A stretch of DNA of 64,000 bases from Bog-756 sp963829235. GTDB taxonomy: Bacteria; Actinomycetota; Acidimicrobiia; Acidimicrobiales; RAAP-2. Location of the stretch: contig CAWHIF010000010.1 of NCBI GenBank assembly GCA_963829235.1, forward strand, positions 1 through 64,000. The letters are read 5' to 3'. The notes beneath the pieces are model-generated. The model saw only the letters and a program-made list of their open reading frames with translations. It was not told where the DNA came from and ran no database searches. Below, piece by piece: positions 50,824-58,621 of this stretch; position 1 is the stretch's first letter, and every line of letters begins with the position of its first letter. A program made the translations under genes and the position numbers.

Positions 50824-51873
50824 TCACGACCCACAGGACCTCCACACCGCGGCATGGGCGGCCACGCTGGCCTCCCAGGTGAAGGACTTCGCCCGCACCC
50901 GGCCACGCTCGATCATCGACCGGGTGTCGGGTCCACCCTCGAGGGCGGCCACCACCCCCTCGGCCAGATCGGGTCCGTCCGGCTCCACCAGGTACGCGGC
51001 ATCGCCGCACACCTCGGGCAGTGAGCTGCGGGCCGCGGCCACGACGGGCACGCCCACGGCCATGGCCTCGAGGGCGGGCAGGCCGAAGCCCTCGTAGGTC
51101 GAGGGGACGACGACGGCGGCTGACGCGGCCATCAACCCCTGCACGGTGGCATCGTCCACCCGCCCGAGGCGCACGGTTCCGGCCAGTGGGTCGAACAGTC
51201 GGTTCCGGCGGTCGTCCTCGGGGCCGATGAGGACCAGCGTGGCGTCCGGTCGGGCCGATCGGACCCGCGGCCAGGCATCGGCCAGGCCGGCCAGGTTCTT
51301 GCGCTCCGTGCACCCGCCGGCGTGGACGACGAACGGCGGTCGGATGCCTCTGGCCTCGAGCTCCGCCTCGGGCAGCGGCGAGGCTCCGAAGAACCGGTCG
51401 TCGACCCCGTTGTGGATGGCCACGGGAGAGGCCACGCCGAGCCCCGAGGCGACCTCGTCCGCCGCGAATTGCGACGGGCAGATGACCACCGCCGCCCGCC
51501 GGGCGGTGATCACGGCGTCGGACGGCATCCGGCCCTCGTCGGGGAACCGGAACGGCACGATGTCGTGCACGGTCAGCACCTCGGGGCGCGGGGCCGGTGG
51601 CAGGCGCAGGTCCATCCGGTGGACGATCTCCTGGCCGCGGTAGATGACCCGCCCGGCGCCGCGCCGGAGCGCCGGAGAGGCACCGATGAGCAGCCGGGAG
51701 GGGATGCGCACCGTGCCCGGGAGTGGTGAGCGAAGGGTCCGCACCACGATCCGGTCGACCTTCCAGTCCGGTCCGAGCTCGGCCGATGCCCGCCGGCCGA
51801 GCTCGGATTCGTAGACCTGTTGGCCCATGGGCAGGCCCACGGCCAGGGTGGCGATGGCCAGTCGGGTCGTCAC
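50824..51873 (-). CDS. Family 4 glycosyltransferase (mannosyltransferase-like)
   Basis: About 349 aa from GTG 51873. LTVHDIVPFRFPDEGRMPSD, AAVVICPSQFAADEVASGLG, FVVHAGGCTERKNLAGLADA and PSTYEGFGLPALEAMAVGVP match the GT4 subgroup of WbdA/MtfB-like mannosyltransferases. It is on the same strand as the other GT4 gene and probably part of the same glycan-assembly set. An upstream extension of the ORF to 52146 is unlikely because the family N-terminus (RLAIATLAVGLPMGQQVYES) begins here. Confidence 0.9.
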   Translation of the reverse strand: MTTRLAIATLAVGLPMGQQVYESELGRRASAELGPDWKVDRIVVRTLRSPLPGTVRIPSRLLIGASPALRRGAGRVIYRGQEIVHRMDLRLPPAPRPEVLTVHDIVPFRFPDEGRMPSDAVITARRAAVVICPSQFAADEVASGLGVASPVAIHNGVDDRFFGASPLPEAELEARGIRPPFVVHAGGCTERKNLAGLADAWPRVRSARPDATLVLIGPEDDRRNRLFDPLAGTVRLGRVDDATVQGLMAASAAVVVPSTYEGFGLPALEAMAVGVPVVAAARSSLPEVCGDAAYLVEPDGPDLAEGVVAALEGGPDTRSMIERGRVRAKSFTWEASVAAHAAVWRSCGS

Positions 51874-52055
51874 CGCGGGACCCTCGACGGCCGGGGTGGT
51901 GAGGTGCCCGGGGCCCTGGTCGGCACCGGTTCGGTGACGGTGTCGGGCCGAGCGGGGAAGATGGGCAACGTTAGCGTTCCCCGGCCCGGTGCGGACACGG
52001 TCGAGTCCGGCCCGACAGGGTCGTGGGCGGAGGGAGGGGTAGGTTTGACGAGGTG

Positions 52056-52796
52056 GTGAGTCCACCCGACGCTGCCGACAGACCGGCGGCCCGCGGCGCT
52101 CCGGCCCATCCCCCGGGCGACCGGCGTGACCGCCTTCGTGGCTCACGGGACCGGCAGTCCGTCGTCGAGCTGGCCACCGGCGCGGCCCTGGTCGTGGTGG
52201 TGGCCGCCGTCGGCCTCGCCCTCGCCCATCGGACGGTGGCCGTACCGGTGGACCGGTGGATCCTGGAGCTGGTGCCGGCGGGCGGCGGCGGGTGGTTCAC
52301 GCGGGTGACCTGGTTGCGCTATCCGGCGGTCACGCTGGCTGGTTCGGCCCTGGCCGCGGCCGTCGTCTTCCGCCGGGACCGCCTGCGGGCGGCCGCCTGC
52401 CTCGTCGGGCCGGCCGTGGCCCTGATCACCAGTGAGCTGTTGGTCAAGCCGGCGGTCGGCCGGACACTCGGTGGGGTGTACTCCTACCCGTCGGGTTCGA
52501 CGGTCGGCGCCGCCGCCCTGGCCACGGCGGCGGTGATCGCCGCCCCGCCCCGCTGGCGCACGGCCACGGTGGTCGTCGCCGCGGTGTACTCGCTGTGGAT
52601 GTCGGCGGCGGTGGTATCCCTGCACTGGCACTACCCGACCGACGCCCTGGCCGGCCTGGCCTATGGCGTCGGTGTGGTACTGCTGGCCGACGGGTCGGCC
52701 GGGAGGGTCACCGTCCTCGTGGGCCGTGGACGGCGCCGTGGGGTCAGGTCGGCGGAGGAGGTTCGTCCGGAGCACCGGCCACCGGCCGACGGATGA
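52056..52796 (+). CDS. PAP2-family membrane phosphatase
   Basis: About 246 aa with five or six transmembrane segments. The phosphatase motifs are KPAVGRTLGG (C1), YPSGSTVGAAALA (C2, PSGS/T) and SLHWHYPTDALAGLAYG (C3, HxxxD). Such enzymes dephosphorylate lipid phosphates such as undecaprenyl diphosphate or phosphatidic acid. Next to glycan-export genes, a lipid-carrier recycling role is reasonable. Start is uncertain among GTG 52023, 52053 and 52056. The 3' end overlaps the opposing gene by 53 bp. Confidence 0.85.
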   Translation: MSPPDAADRPAARGAPAHPPGDRRDRLRGSRDRQSVVELATGAALVVVVAAVGLALAHRTVAVPVDRWILELVPAGGGGWFTRVTWLRYPAVTLAGSALAAAVVFRRDRLRAAACLVGPAVALITSELLVKPAVGRTLGGVYSYPSGSTVGAAALATAAVIAAPPRWRTATVVVAAVYSLWMSAAVVSLHWHYPTDALAGLAYGVGVVLLADGSAGRVTVLVGRGRRRGVRSAEEVRPEHRPPADG

Positions 52797-53187
52797 TGGC
52801 CACGGTGGCCTCCGGGCTGTCCGGGTCGAAGTGGAGGTCGATGGGCTTGTCCTGGTCGTCCGGATCGTCCCGTGACTCGATCACGAACGGCACTTCTTTC
52901 CTCTGGGGCTGGAGGGCCTCTTTGAGCCCGACGGCGATGCCGGTCATGACCGCACCGGTGGCCGAGCGCTTCATCCAGTTGCTGAACCGGAGTGGGTCCC
53001 TACCCCCGTCGAGCTCGCCGGCGTCGTCCGCGGGTACCGCGGCGGCACCGTCGTGGGCCGCCGGTGCGGGTGCGTCGCCCGGCGCCCTCGGGCCGGAATC
53101 GGCGATCGGAGGGCCCGGCCGTTCAGCGGGGTCGAGCCGCTCGTCGTCGACCGGATCAGGCCTCGGGCTGGACTCCACGCAGTCCAC
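52744..53187 (-). CDS. Conserved-looking hypothetical protein (147 aa)
   Basis: An acidic, proline-rich first half (DAPAPAAHDGAAAVPADD) is followed by a more ordered region, FSNWMKRSATGAVMTGIAVG, LKEALQPQRKEVPFVIESRD and DLHFDPDSPEATVAIIRR. There is no signal peptide; the central segment could be a short amphipathic or weak membrane helix. I do not recognise the family. It overlaps the convergent PAP2 gene by 53 bp, so one stop region lies inside the other's coding sequence. Confidence 0.5.
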   Translation of the reverse strand: MDCVESSPRPDPVDDERLDPAERPGPPIADSGPRAPGDAPAPAAHDGAAAVPADDAGELDGGRDPLRFSNWMKRSATGAVMTGIAVGLKEALQPQRKEVPFVIESRDDPDDQDKPIDLHFDPDSPEATVAIIRRPVAGAPDEPPPPT

Positions 53188-53299
53188 GGTAGCGCCCGGG
53201 GCCGGTCGGCACGCCGGGAGATGGCGACGGGTGCCGACGGCGGGTCCCGGGCCCGGGGTGGCGGGTCCCCGGCCCGAACCGCGGACAGGCCCGGTACCG

Positions 53300-53305
53300 T
53301 AGGAT
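53300..53305 (+). promoter_or_regulatory. -10 element TAGGAT for dtxR-family gene
   Basis: TAGGAT ends 7 bp before GTG 53313, so the message is probably leaderless. Confidence 0.5.
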
Positions 53306-53312
53306 CGACCGC

Positions 53313-53972
53313 GTGCTGGACCGCTTCCATCCGCCCGTCGAGGAGTACCTGGAGACCATCTTCGCCCTCGAGGAGGAGGGGATCCCGGTGATCCAGGCCC
53401 GCCTGGCCGAACGTCTGGGCAAGGCGGCCCCCTCGGTGTCGGAGATGCTCGACCGCCTCGAGGCCGACGATCTCATCGTGCGCAGCTCGCGTCAGATCAC
53501 CATGACCGCGAAGGGCGCCGCCCTGGCCCAGGGCGTCGTGCGCAAGCACCGCCTGGCCGAGCGCCTGCTGGTGGACATCATCGGGCTCGACTGGGACAAG
53601 GCCCACCTCGAAGCCGGACGCTGGGAGCATGTGATCTCCGACGACGTCGAGGATCGGCTGGTCGTGCTCCTCGGCAATCCGACCACCTGTCCGCACGGCA
53701 ATCCCATCCCCGGCGTCGAACCGGTCGGTCCCGAACAGCGCCGGCTGGCCGAGGCCCAGCCCGGGGACAAGATCCGCCTCGAACGCATCACCGAGAGCGT
53801 GGAGCACGACTCGGCCTCGCTGTCCTATCTCGGGGACCACGGCCTGACCCCGGGAACAACCGCGCTCATCCAGGCCCGGGCCCCGGACGGCACCCTGACC
53901 CTGGAGGTCGGAGGGGCCACCATCGCCCTCGGGCCGGCCATGACCCAGCGGATGTTCGTGGCCACGGCCTGA
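53313..53972 (+). CDS. DtxR/MntR-family metal-dependent repressor
   Basis: A 219-aa regulator. The winged HTH is at the N-terminus: PPVEEYLETIFALEEEGIPV, IQARLAERLGKAAPSVSEML. The dimerisation/metal domain has KHRLAERLLVDIIGLDWDKA, EAGRWEHVISDDVEDRLVVL and TTCPHGNPIPG, all family marks. A C-terminal SH3-like (FeoA-type) domain follows (RLERITESVEHDSASLSYLG). With iron or manganese bound it would repress metal-uptake genes. The three-domain structure resembles IdeR more than MntR. Confidence 0.93.
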   Translation: MLDRFHPPVEEYLETIFALEEEGIPVIQARLAERLGKAAPSVSEMLDRLEADDLIVRSSRQITMTAKGAALAQGVVRKHRLAERLLVDIIGLDWDKAHLEAGRWEHVISDDVEDRLVVLLGNPTTCPHGNPIPGVEPVGPEQRRLAEAQPGDKIRLERITESVEHDSASLSYLGDHGLTPGTTALIQARAPDGTLTLEVGGATIALGPAMTQRMFVATA

Positions 53973-54038
53973 CCCGGTCCCCGCCGGCGCCGGACCCGGG
54001 GAAATGCGAGCCGATGGCCTATGACAGTCCGGAACGGT

Positions 54039-54065
54039 TCAGCACTCACTAGAGTGGAGTGCCAA
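54039..54065 (+). promoter_or_regulatory. CIRCE element (HrcA operator)
   Basis: TCAGCACTC-N9-GAGTGCCAA, an inverted repeat of the consensus TTAGCACTC-N9-GAGTGCTAA with one mismatch in each arm. It lies about 65 bp upstream of hrcA, so HrcA should repress its own operon with dnaJ, as in many actinobacteria. Confidence 0.9.
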
Positions 54066-54130
54066 CACGGGGCGCCTCTGATTCCGACCGGACCCGCCGG
54101 CCGGGGCTTCGATCCCCACACCGGACACCC

Positions 54131-55195
54131 ATGGGAACCACCGACAACAGCCGAACCGATGAGGGTGCCACCGGCGCCGGTGAGCTCGACGCCCGCAAGG
54201 CGGCCATCCTCAACGCCGTCGTCACCGAGTACATCGGCTCGGCCCAGCCGGTGGGATCGCAGCACGTGGTGGACGCCCCCGGGGTCAGCGTGTCGTCGGC
54301 CACGGTGCGCTCGGACATGGCCCTGCTCGAACGCGAGGGCTTTCTGACCCAGCCCCACACCAGCGCGGGTCGGATCCCGACCGACAAGGGGTACCGGTTC
54401 TTCGTCGACCACCTGGCCGGCACGGGCTCGCTGGACCCGAACGGACGTCAACAGGTCCGGCAGTTCTTCAAGCACGCCCACGGCGAGATCGAGATGATGC
54501 TCGAGCGGACCTCCGGGCTCCTGGCCGATCTGACCGACTGCACGGCGATGGTGGTGGGGCCATCGCACGAGTCGGCCGCCATCCGCTCGGTGCAGCTCGT
54601 GGGGCTGGGCCCGCGGGTGGCTCTCCTGGTCGTCGTGTTGGCCGACGGGGCGGTCCAGAAGCAGTCCGTCGAGTTCGCCGACGAGGTCGACGACGCCGCG
54701 CTCGCCGCCGCCGCCGCCCGTCTGGCCGCCCATTCGCTCGGCGTCCCACTGACCAAGGTGGGCCCGAGGGCGGCCGGCACCGGCGACCCGACGACCGACG
54801 CGGTGGTGGCGGTGGGGCTGAAGGCCCTGCGCACCCTCGGGACCTCCGAGGGAGGCGATCAACTCTTCGTCGGCGGCTCGTCCCGCATGGTCGAGGCCTT
54901 CGACGCGGTGGAGACGGTGCGCTCGGTGCTGAGCATCCTCGAGCAGCAACTCGTCGTGGTCACGCTGCTGCGCGACATCCTCGACACCGGGCTGTCGGTG
55001 GCCATCGGCACCGAGCACGGCATGGAGCCACTGGCGTCGTGTGCCATCGTGGTGATGCCGGTATCGGTCGACGGGATGGAGCGCGGCACCATCGGGCTGC
55101 TCGGCCCCACCCGCATGAACTACCCGCTGGCCCTGGCCGCCGCCCGCGTGGTGGGCGACCGGCTGGGCCAACGACTGAGCGAGGCAGGTCGATGA
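54131..55195 (+). CDS. hrcA: Heat-inducible transcription repressor HrcA
   Basis: A 354-aa repressor. The N-terminal wHTH region reads KAAILNAVVTEYIGSAQPVG and VSVSSATVRSDMALLEREGF, with LTQPHTSAGRIPTDKGYRFF after it. GAF-like and insertion domains follow, ending with IGLLGPTRMNYPLALAAARV. HrcA binds CIRCE sites and needs GroEL for folding, linking heat-shock control to chaperone load. A CIRCE element precedes it, and dnaJ starts 19 bp after its stop. Confidence 0.97.
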   Translation: MGTTDNSRTDEGATGAGELDARKAAILNAVVTEYIGSAQPVGSQHVVDAPGVSVSSATVRSDMALLEREGFLTQPHTSAGRIPTDKGYRFFVDHLAGTGSLDPNGRQQVRQFFKHAHGEIEMMLERTSGLLADLTDCTAMVVGPSHESAAIRSVQLVGLGPRVALLVVVLADGAVQKQSVEFADEVDDAALAAAAARLAAHSLGVPLTKVGPRAAGTGDPTTDAVVAVGLKALRTLGTSEGGDQLFVGGSSRMVEAFDAVETVRSVLSILEQQLVVVTLLRDILDTGLSVAIGTEHGMEPLASCAIVVMPVSVDGMERGTIGLLGPTRMNYPLALAAARVVGDRLGQRLSEAGR

Positions 55196-55214
55196 CCCCC
55201 CGGAGCCTCGGACG

Positions 55215-56357
55215 GTGACCGACGCCAACCTCTACGAGGTCCTCGGTGTCCACCGCGACGCCTCCGACGAGGAGCTCAAGCGGGCCTATCGGGCCAAGGC
55301 CCGCGAGTTCCATCCCGACGCCAACCAGGACGACGACGCCAGCGCCGAACGGTTCAAGGAGGTCAGCCTGGCCTACGAGGTCCTGAAGGACCCCGAGCGC
55401 CGTGCCCGCTACGACCGGTACGGGGCCGAGGGCATCTTCGGTCCTGGTGCCGGCGGGGGGGCCCCGGGCGACCCGTTCGCCGGCGGCCTGGGCGACCTGT
55501 TCGACGCGTTCTTCAACGGGATGGGCGGAGCCCCGGGCGGCGGGCGGGGCCGACGGACCGGGCCGATGCCGGGTCCCGACGCCGAGATGGTCCTGCGCCT
55601 GTCCTTCAAGGAGGCCGTCTTCGGCGTGGCCCGCCAGGTGGAGGTCGAGACACCCGTCCACTGCGACACGTGTGAGGGTTCCGGGGCCCGGCCGGGCACG
55701 GCCGCGGTCCGCTGCCCCGAGTGCCAGGGAGCGGGCGAGCTGCGCCGGATGCGCCAGTCGATCCTTGGTCAGGTGATCACCGCCGTCCCCTGCCAGCACT
55801 GCCAGGGCACCGGCCAGTTCATCGAGCAACCGTGTGCCGACTGCGGGGGCGAGGGGCGGCGCCGCGAACAACGGACGCTGACCGTCGACATCCCCGCCGG
55901 GGTGGACGAGGGCTCGACCCTCCGCCTGTCCGGCCACGGACCGGCGGGGTTCCGGGGCGGACCCAACGGTGCCCTCTTCGTCCATGTGTCGGTGACCCCC
56001 GATCCGGCCTTCGAGCGCTCGGGCGTGGATCTCCACGCATCGGTGCGGGTCCCGGTGGCGCTCGCTGCGCTGGGGGGAAGCGTCGCCTTCGAGACGCTGG
56101 AGGACACACGGGACCTGCCCATCGCGGCCGGCACGCAGTCCGGGACGGTGATCCCCCTGAAGGGGATGGGCGTGCCCAAGCTGCGGGGTCGGGGTCGTGG
56201 CGATCTCTTCGTCCACGTCCAGGTGGACACCCCGACCGACCTCGACGATCGGCAGCGGGAGCTCCTGGCCGCCCTGGCCGAGGCCCGCGGCGAGGACCTG
56301 GGCTCGGCGCCGCACGGCGAGGGGATCTTCTCGAAGCTGCGTTCGGCCCTGAGCTGA
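55215..56357 (+). CDS. dnaJ: Chaperone DnaJ (type I, with zinc fingers)
   Basis: A 380-aa DnaJ. The J domain has HPD at 33-35 (REFHPDANQ). A Gly/Phe-rich region follows (GPGAGGGAPGDPFAGG). Four CxxCxGxG zinc motifs lie at about residues 150-213: CDTCEGSG, CPECQGAG, CQHCQGTG and CADCGGEG. The C-terminal client-binding domains follow. It stimulates DnaK ATPase and delivers clients. It is the DnaJ2-type copy that travels with hrcA and is thus CIRCE-controlled here. Confidence 0.96.
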   Translation: MTDANLYEVLGVHRDASDEELKRAYRAKAREFHPDANQDDDASAERFKEVSLAYEVLKDPERRARYDRYGAEGIFGPGAGGGAPGDPFAGGLGDLFDAFFNGMGGAPGGGRGRRTGPMPGPDAEMVLRLSFKEAVFGVARQVEVETPVHCDTCEGSGARPGTAAVRCPECQGAGELRRMRQSILGQVITAVPCQHCQGTGQFIEQPCADCGGEGRRREQRTLTVDIPAGVDEGSTLRLSGHGPAGFRGGPNGALFVHVSVTPDPAFERSGVDLHASVRVPVALAALGGSVAFETLEDTRDLPIAAGTQSGTVIPLKGMGVPKLRGRGRGDLFVHVQVDTPTDLDDRQRELLAALAEARGEDLGSAPHGEGIFSKLRSALS

Positions 56358-56359
56358 CC

Positions 56360-57163
56360 ATGGCGGCCGGGGTTGCGGCGGGCGCCGCCGGTGCCCGCCC
56401 CGATCCGATTCTCGTGTCGGCCAAGGCCATGGTCTTCGTGGACGACCCGACTGCGCCCGCGCCCACCCGGGACGACGCCCGTCATCTGCTCGACGTCTTG
56501 AGGCTGCGGCCCGGCGAGGCGGTGGTGGCGTGCGACGGTGCCGGATCCTGGGTCCCCTGCCGGGTGTCGGGGGCGTCGGGCACCCGGGGCTCCCCCGACC
56601 CGGCCACCGTCCTCGTCGCCGACGGTCCTGTGACCACCGAGGAGAGGCCCGAACCGGTCATCACGGTGGCATTCGTGCCGGCCAAGGGGGACAGGCCCGA
56701 ATGGGTCGTCCAGAAGCTGACCGAGCTCGGCGTGGACCGGATCGTCCCCATCCAGTCCCGCCGATCGGTGGTGCGCTGGGAGCGCGACCGGGCCGACCGG
56801 GCCGTCGAACGGCTGCGCCGGGTGTCCAGGGAGGCGGCAGCCCAGTGCCGGCGGGCGTGGTTGCCGGAGGTGACCGGCGTCACGACCATGGAGGCCATGA
56901 CCGGACAGACCGGGCCGCCGCCGTCTCTCGCCCACCCGGGCGGAGCGCCGCCCTCGCTGAGCCACCCGGTCATCGCCATCGGGCCCGAAGGGGGGTGGGA
57001 CGATGACGAGCTGGCCCGCTCGGGGGGGACCGTGGGGCTGGGGCCGACCGTGCTCAGGGCCGAGACCGCGGCGCTCGTGGCAGGCACGATCCTGTGCGGT
57101 CTTCGCAGCGGAGTCATCGCGACCCTTGCGCAACCACGCTCCGTGAGCAAAACTACTACTTAG
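56360..57163 (+). CDS. rsmE: 16S rRNA (uracil-1498-N3)-methyltransferase
   Basis: A 267-aa SPOUT-class methyltransferase that modifies U1498 of 16S rRNA. Family marks are WVVQKLTELGVDRIVPIQSR, RVSREAAAQCRRAWLPEV, the SAM-knot IAIGPEGGWDDDEL and LGPTVLRAETAALVAGTIL. An insertion rich in Pro/Ser (TGQTGPPPSLAHPGGAPPSL) lies before the knot. It follows dnaJ by 2 bp, a common bacterial order, so it is probably in the heat-shock operon. Confidence 0.93.
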   Translation: MAAGVAAGAAGARPDPILVSAKAMVFVDDPTAPAPTRDDARHLLDVLRLRPGEAVVACDGAGSWVPCRVSGASGTRGSPDPATVLVADGPVTTEERPEPVITVAFVPAKGDRPEWVVQKLTELGVDRIVPIQSRRSVVRWERDRADRAVERLRRVSREAAAQCRRAWLPEVTGVTTMEAMTGQTGPPPSLAHPGGAPPSLSHPVIAIGPEGGWDDDELARSGGTVGLGPTVLRAETAALVAGTILCGLRSGVIATLAQPRSVSKTTT

Positions 57164-57304
57164 AGAGGCAGGGGCTCCTGTTGAGGAGAACGATCGTGCG
57201 CCACGGAAACGTACGTGTCGGATCGCTCGTATCGAACATGTGCCCGTCACTGTTAGAGGACCGGAGCTCAGGGGCGATCGGTACAGAGTTCACCGGAGGT
57301 GCGC

Positions 57305-57901
57305 ATGACGGTAGTTGACAAGGGCGTCAACCACATCGAGGAAGATGACGAACAAGAAGAGGCCGCACGGATCGCCTACGCCCAGGCGGTCGGGGCCAGG
57401 CTGCGGACCATGCGAAAGCAGATGCGGCTGTCCCTGCAGGCGGTCGAGGCCATGTCGGAGCAGGAGTTCAAGGCCTCCGTGCTCGGTGCCTACGAGCGCG
57501 GCGAGCGGGCCATCTCGGTGCCCCGGCTCCAGCGCCTGGCCAAGCTGTACGACGTTCCGGTGGACCAACTCCTTCCGCCCGACGACGTGGTGGCCACCCG
57601 ATGGGGTGCCGCCGGGTCCACCGAGGAGGTGGCGCCCCTCAGCGCCCGGCGGGCCATCCAGGCCGGCTCGGGGGCGGACAAGGTGGCCATCGACCTGACC
57701 AAGCTCCATACGGTGAGCGGTCCCGAGCGCGACCTGCTCCGCAGGTTCCTCAGCATGATCCAGGTGCACCGGCAGGACTTCAACGGCCGGATGATCACCA
57801 TTCGGGCCGAGGACGTGCGGGCCATCGCGTGCCTGTTCGGGGTGACCCCGGACAGCATGGGCTCCCGCCTGGATGAGCTCGGACTCCTCGTCAACGTCTG
57901 A
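57305..57901 (+). CDS. bldD: BldD-family developmental regulator with c-di-GMP motif
   Basis: A 198-aa regulator. The N-terminal XRE-type HTH (LRTMRKQMRLSLQAVEAMSE, then FKASVLGAYERGERAISVPR) binds DNA. The C-terminal domain contains RQD-x8-RAED (residues 156-158 and 167-170), an exact match to the RxD-x8-RxxD c-di-GMP signature of Streptomyces BldD. In Streptomyces, c-di-GMP-bound BldD represses sporulation genes. GGAGG lies 6 bp before ATG 57305, making it the better start than GTG 57299. The next gene overlaps the stop (TGATG). Confidence 0.92.
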   Translation: MTVVDKGVNHIEEDDEQEEAARIAYAQAVGARLRTMRKQMRLSLQAVEAMSEQEFKASVLGAYERGERAISVPRLQRLAKLYDVPVDQLLPPDDVVATRWGAAGSTEEVAPLSARRAIQAGSGADKVAIDLTKLHTVSGPERDLLRRFLSMIQVHRQDFNGRMITIRAEDVRAIACLFGVTPDSMGSRLDELGLLVNV

Positions 57902-58188
57902 TGGCCGACGGGGCGACCATGACCGAGCCGATCAACTGGTTGAGCACCAAGGACGCCTCCGAGCGCCTGGGTATCACCTTGCGGAGCCTCTACCGGTTCA
58001 TCGACGAGGGGGATCTGGTGGCCTACAAGTTCGGCCGGGTCATCCGCATACAAGAAGCCGACGTGGACCGGTTCATCGAGGCGAGCCGCATCTCCCCGGG
58101 GAGCCTGGAGCACCTCTACCCCGAGGTCAAGGGGAACGGGCGCGCCCATGCCAACGGTGGGGGTGTGATCAGCAACGGGACAGGCTGA
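57901..58188 (+). CDS. Excisionase-like helix-turn-helix protein
   Basis: A 95-aa protein with a MerR/Xis-type winged helix: WLSTKDASERLGITLRSLYR, FIDEGDLVAYKFGRVIRIQE, ADVDRFIEASRI. The tail is Gly/Asn-rich. Proteins of this domain-of-excisionase type often act as small DNA-binding regulators in actinobacteria, not phage excisionases. It is translationally coupled to bldD, so its dosage follows bldD expression and it may act with it. A second ATG at 57919 is possible. Confidence 0.8.
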   Translation: MADGATMTEPINWLSTKDASERLGITLRSLYRFIDEGDLVAYKFGRVIRIQEADVDRFIEASRISPGSLEHLYPEVKGNGRAHANGGGVISNGTG

Positions 58189-58194
58189 GCACGG

Positions 58195-58545
58195 ATGGCC
58201 GACTGCCTGTTCTGTGCCATCGTGGCCGGCGAGGTACCCGCCGACATCGTCCGGGCCGACGACCTCACCGTGGCCTTCCGTGACATCAGCCCGCAAGCCC
58301 CCGTGCACGTGCTGGTGGTTCCGAAGCGCCACATCGTGAACGCCTCGGTGGTCGGCGACGCCGACGCCGGCGAGGTGATGGCGCTGCTCACCGCGGCCCG
58401 CGAGGTGGCCCGCGCCGAGGGGATCGCCGGCGAGGACCGCGGCTACCGGCTGGTGTTCAACGTGGGTCCGGACGCGCTGAACTCGGTGCCCCATCTCCAC
58501 CTGCACGTCCTGGGCGGTCGAACCTTCGACTGGCCACCGGGCTGA
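58195..58545 (+). CDS. HIT-family hydrolase
   Basis: A 116-aa histidine-triad protein. CLFCAIVAGEVPADIVRADD begins the domain, and VPHLHLHVLGGR carries the triad H-x-H-x-H with the active His. It hydrolyses nucleotide phosphoramidates or AMP-linked substrates. The zinc-type Cys pair (CLFC) of the HinT branch is present. It starts 7 bp after the excisionase-like gene. Confidence 0.95.
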   Translation: MADCLFCAIVAGEVPADIVRADDLTVAFRDISPQAPVHVLVVPKRHIVNASVVGDADAGEVMALLTAAREVARAEGIAGEDRGYRLVFNVGPDALNSVPHLHLHVLGGRTFDWPPG

Positions 58546-58599
58546 CGCACCGGATCCGTCCGGACCCGGCCCATCGGATCGTCGTCCCCGGTCCGCTGG

Positions 58600-58605
58600 T
58601 ATGGT
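58600..58605 (+). promoter_or_regulatory. -10 element TATGGT before phoH
   Basis: TATGGT overlaps the ATG at 58601, so that ATG is unlikely to be a start codon if the box is used. GTG 58622 then becomes the first in-frame start, with a short leader. Confidence 0.35.
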
Positions 58606-58621
58606 CGGGACCAGAACGCAC

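Noticed and set aside
57901..58188. Phage excisionase and a prophage next to bldD
   Set aside because: No integrase or phage genes are near; the gene is coupled to bldD in a core-gene region, so a regulator is more likely.
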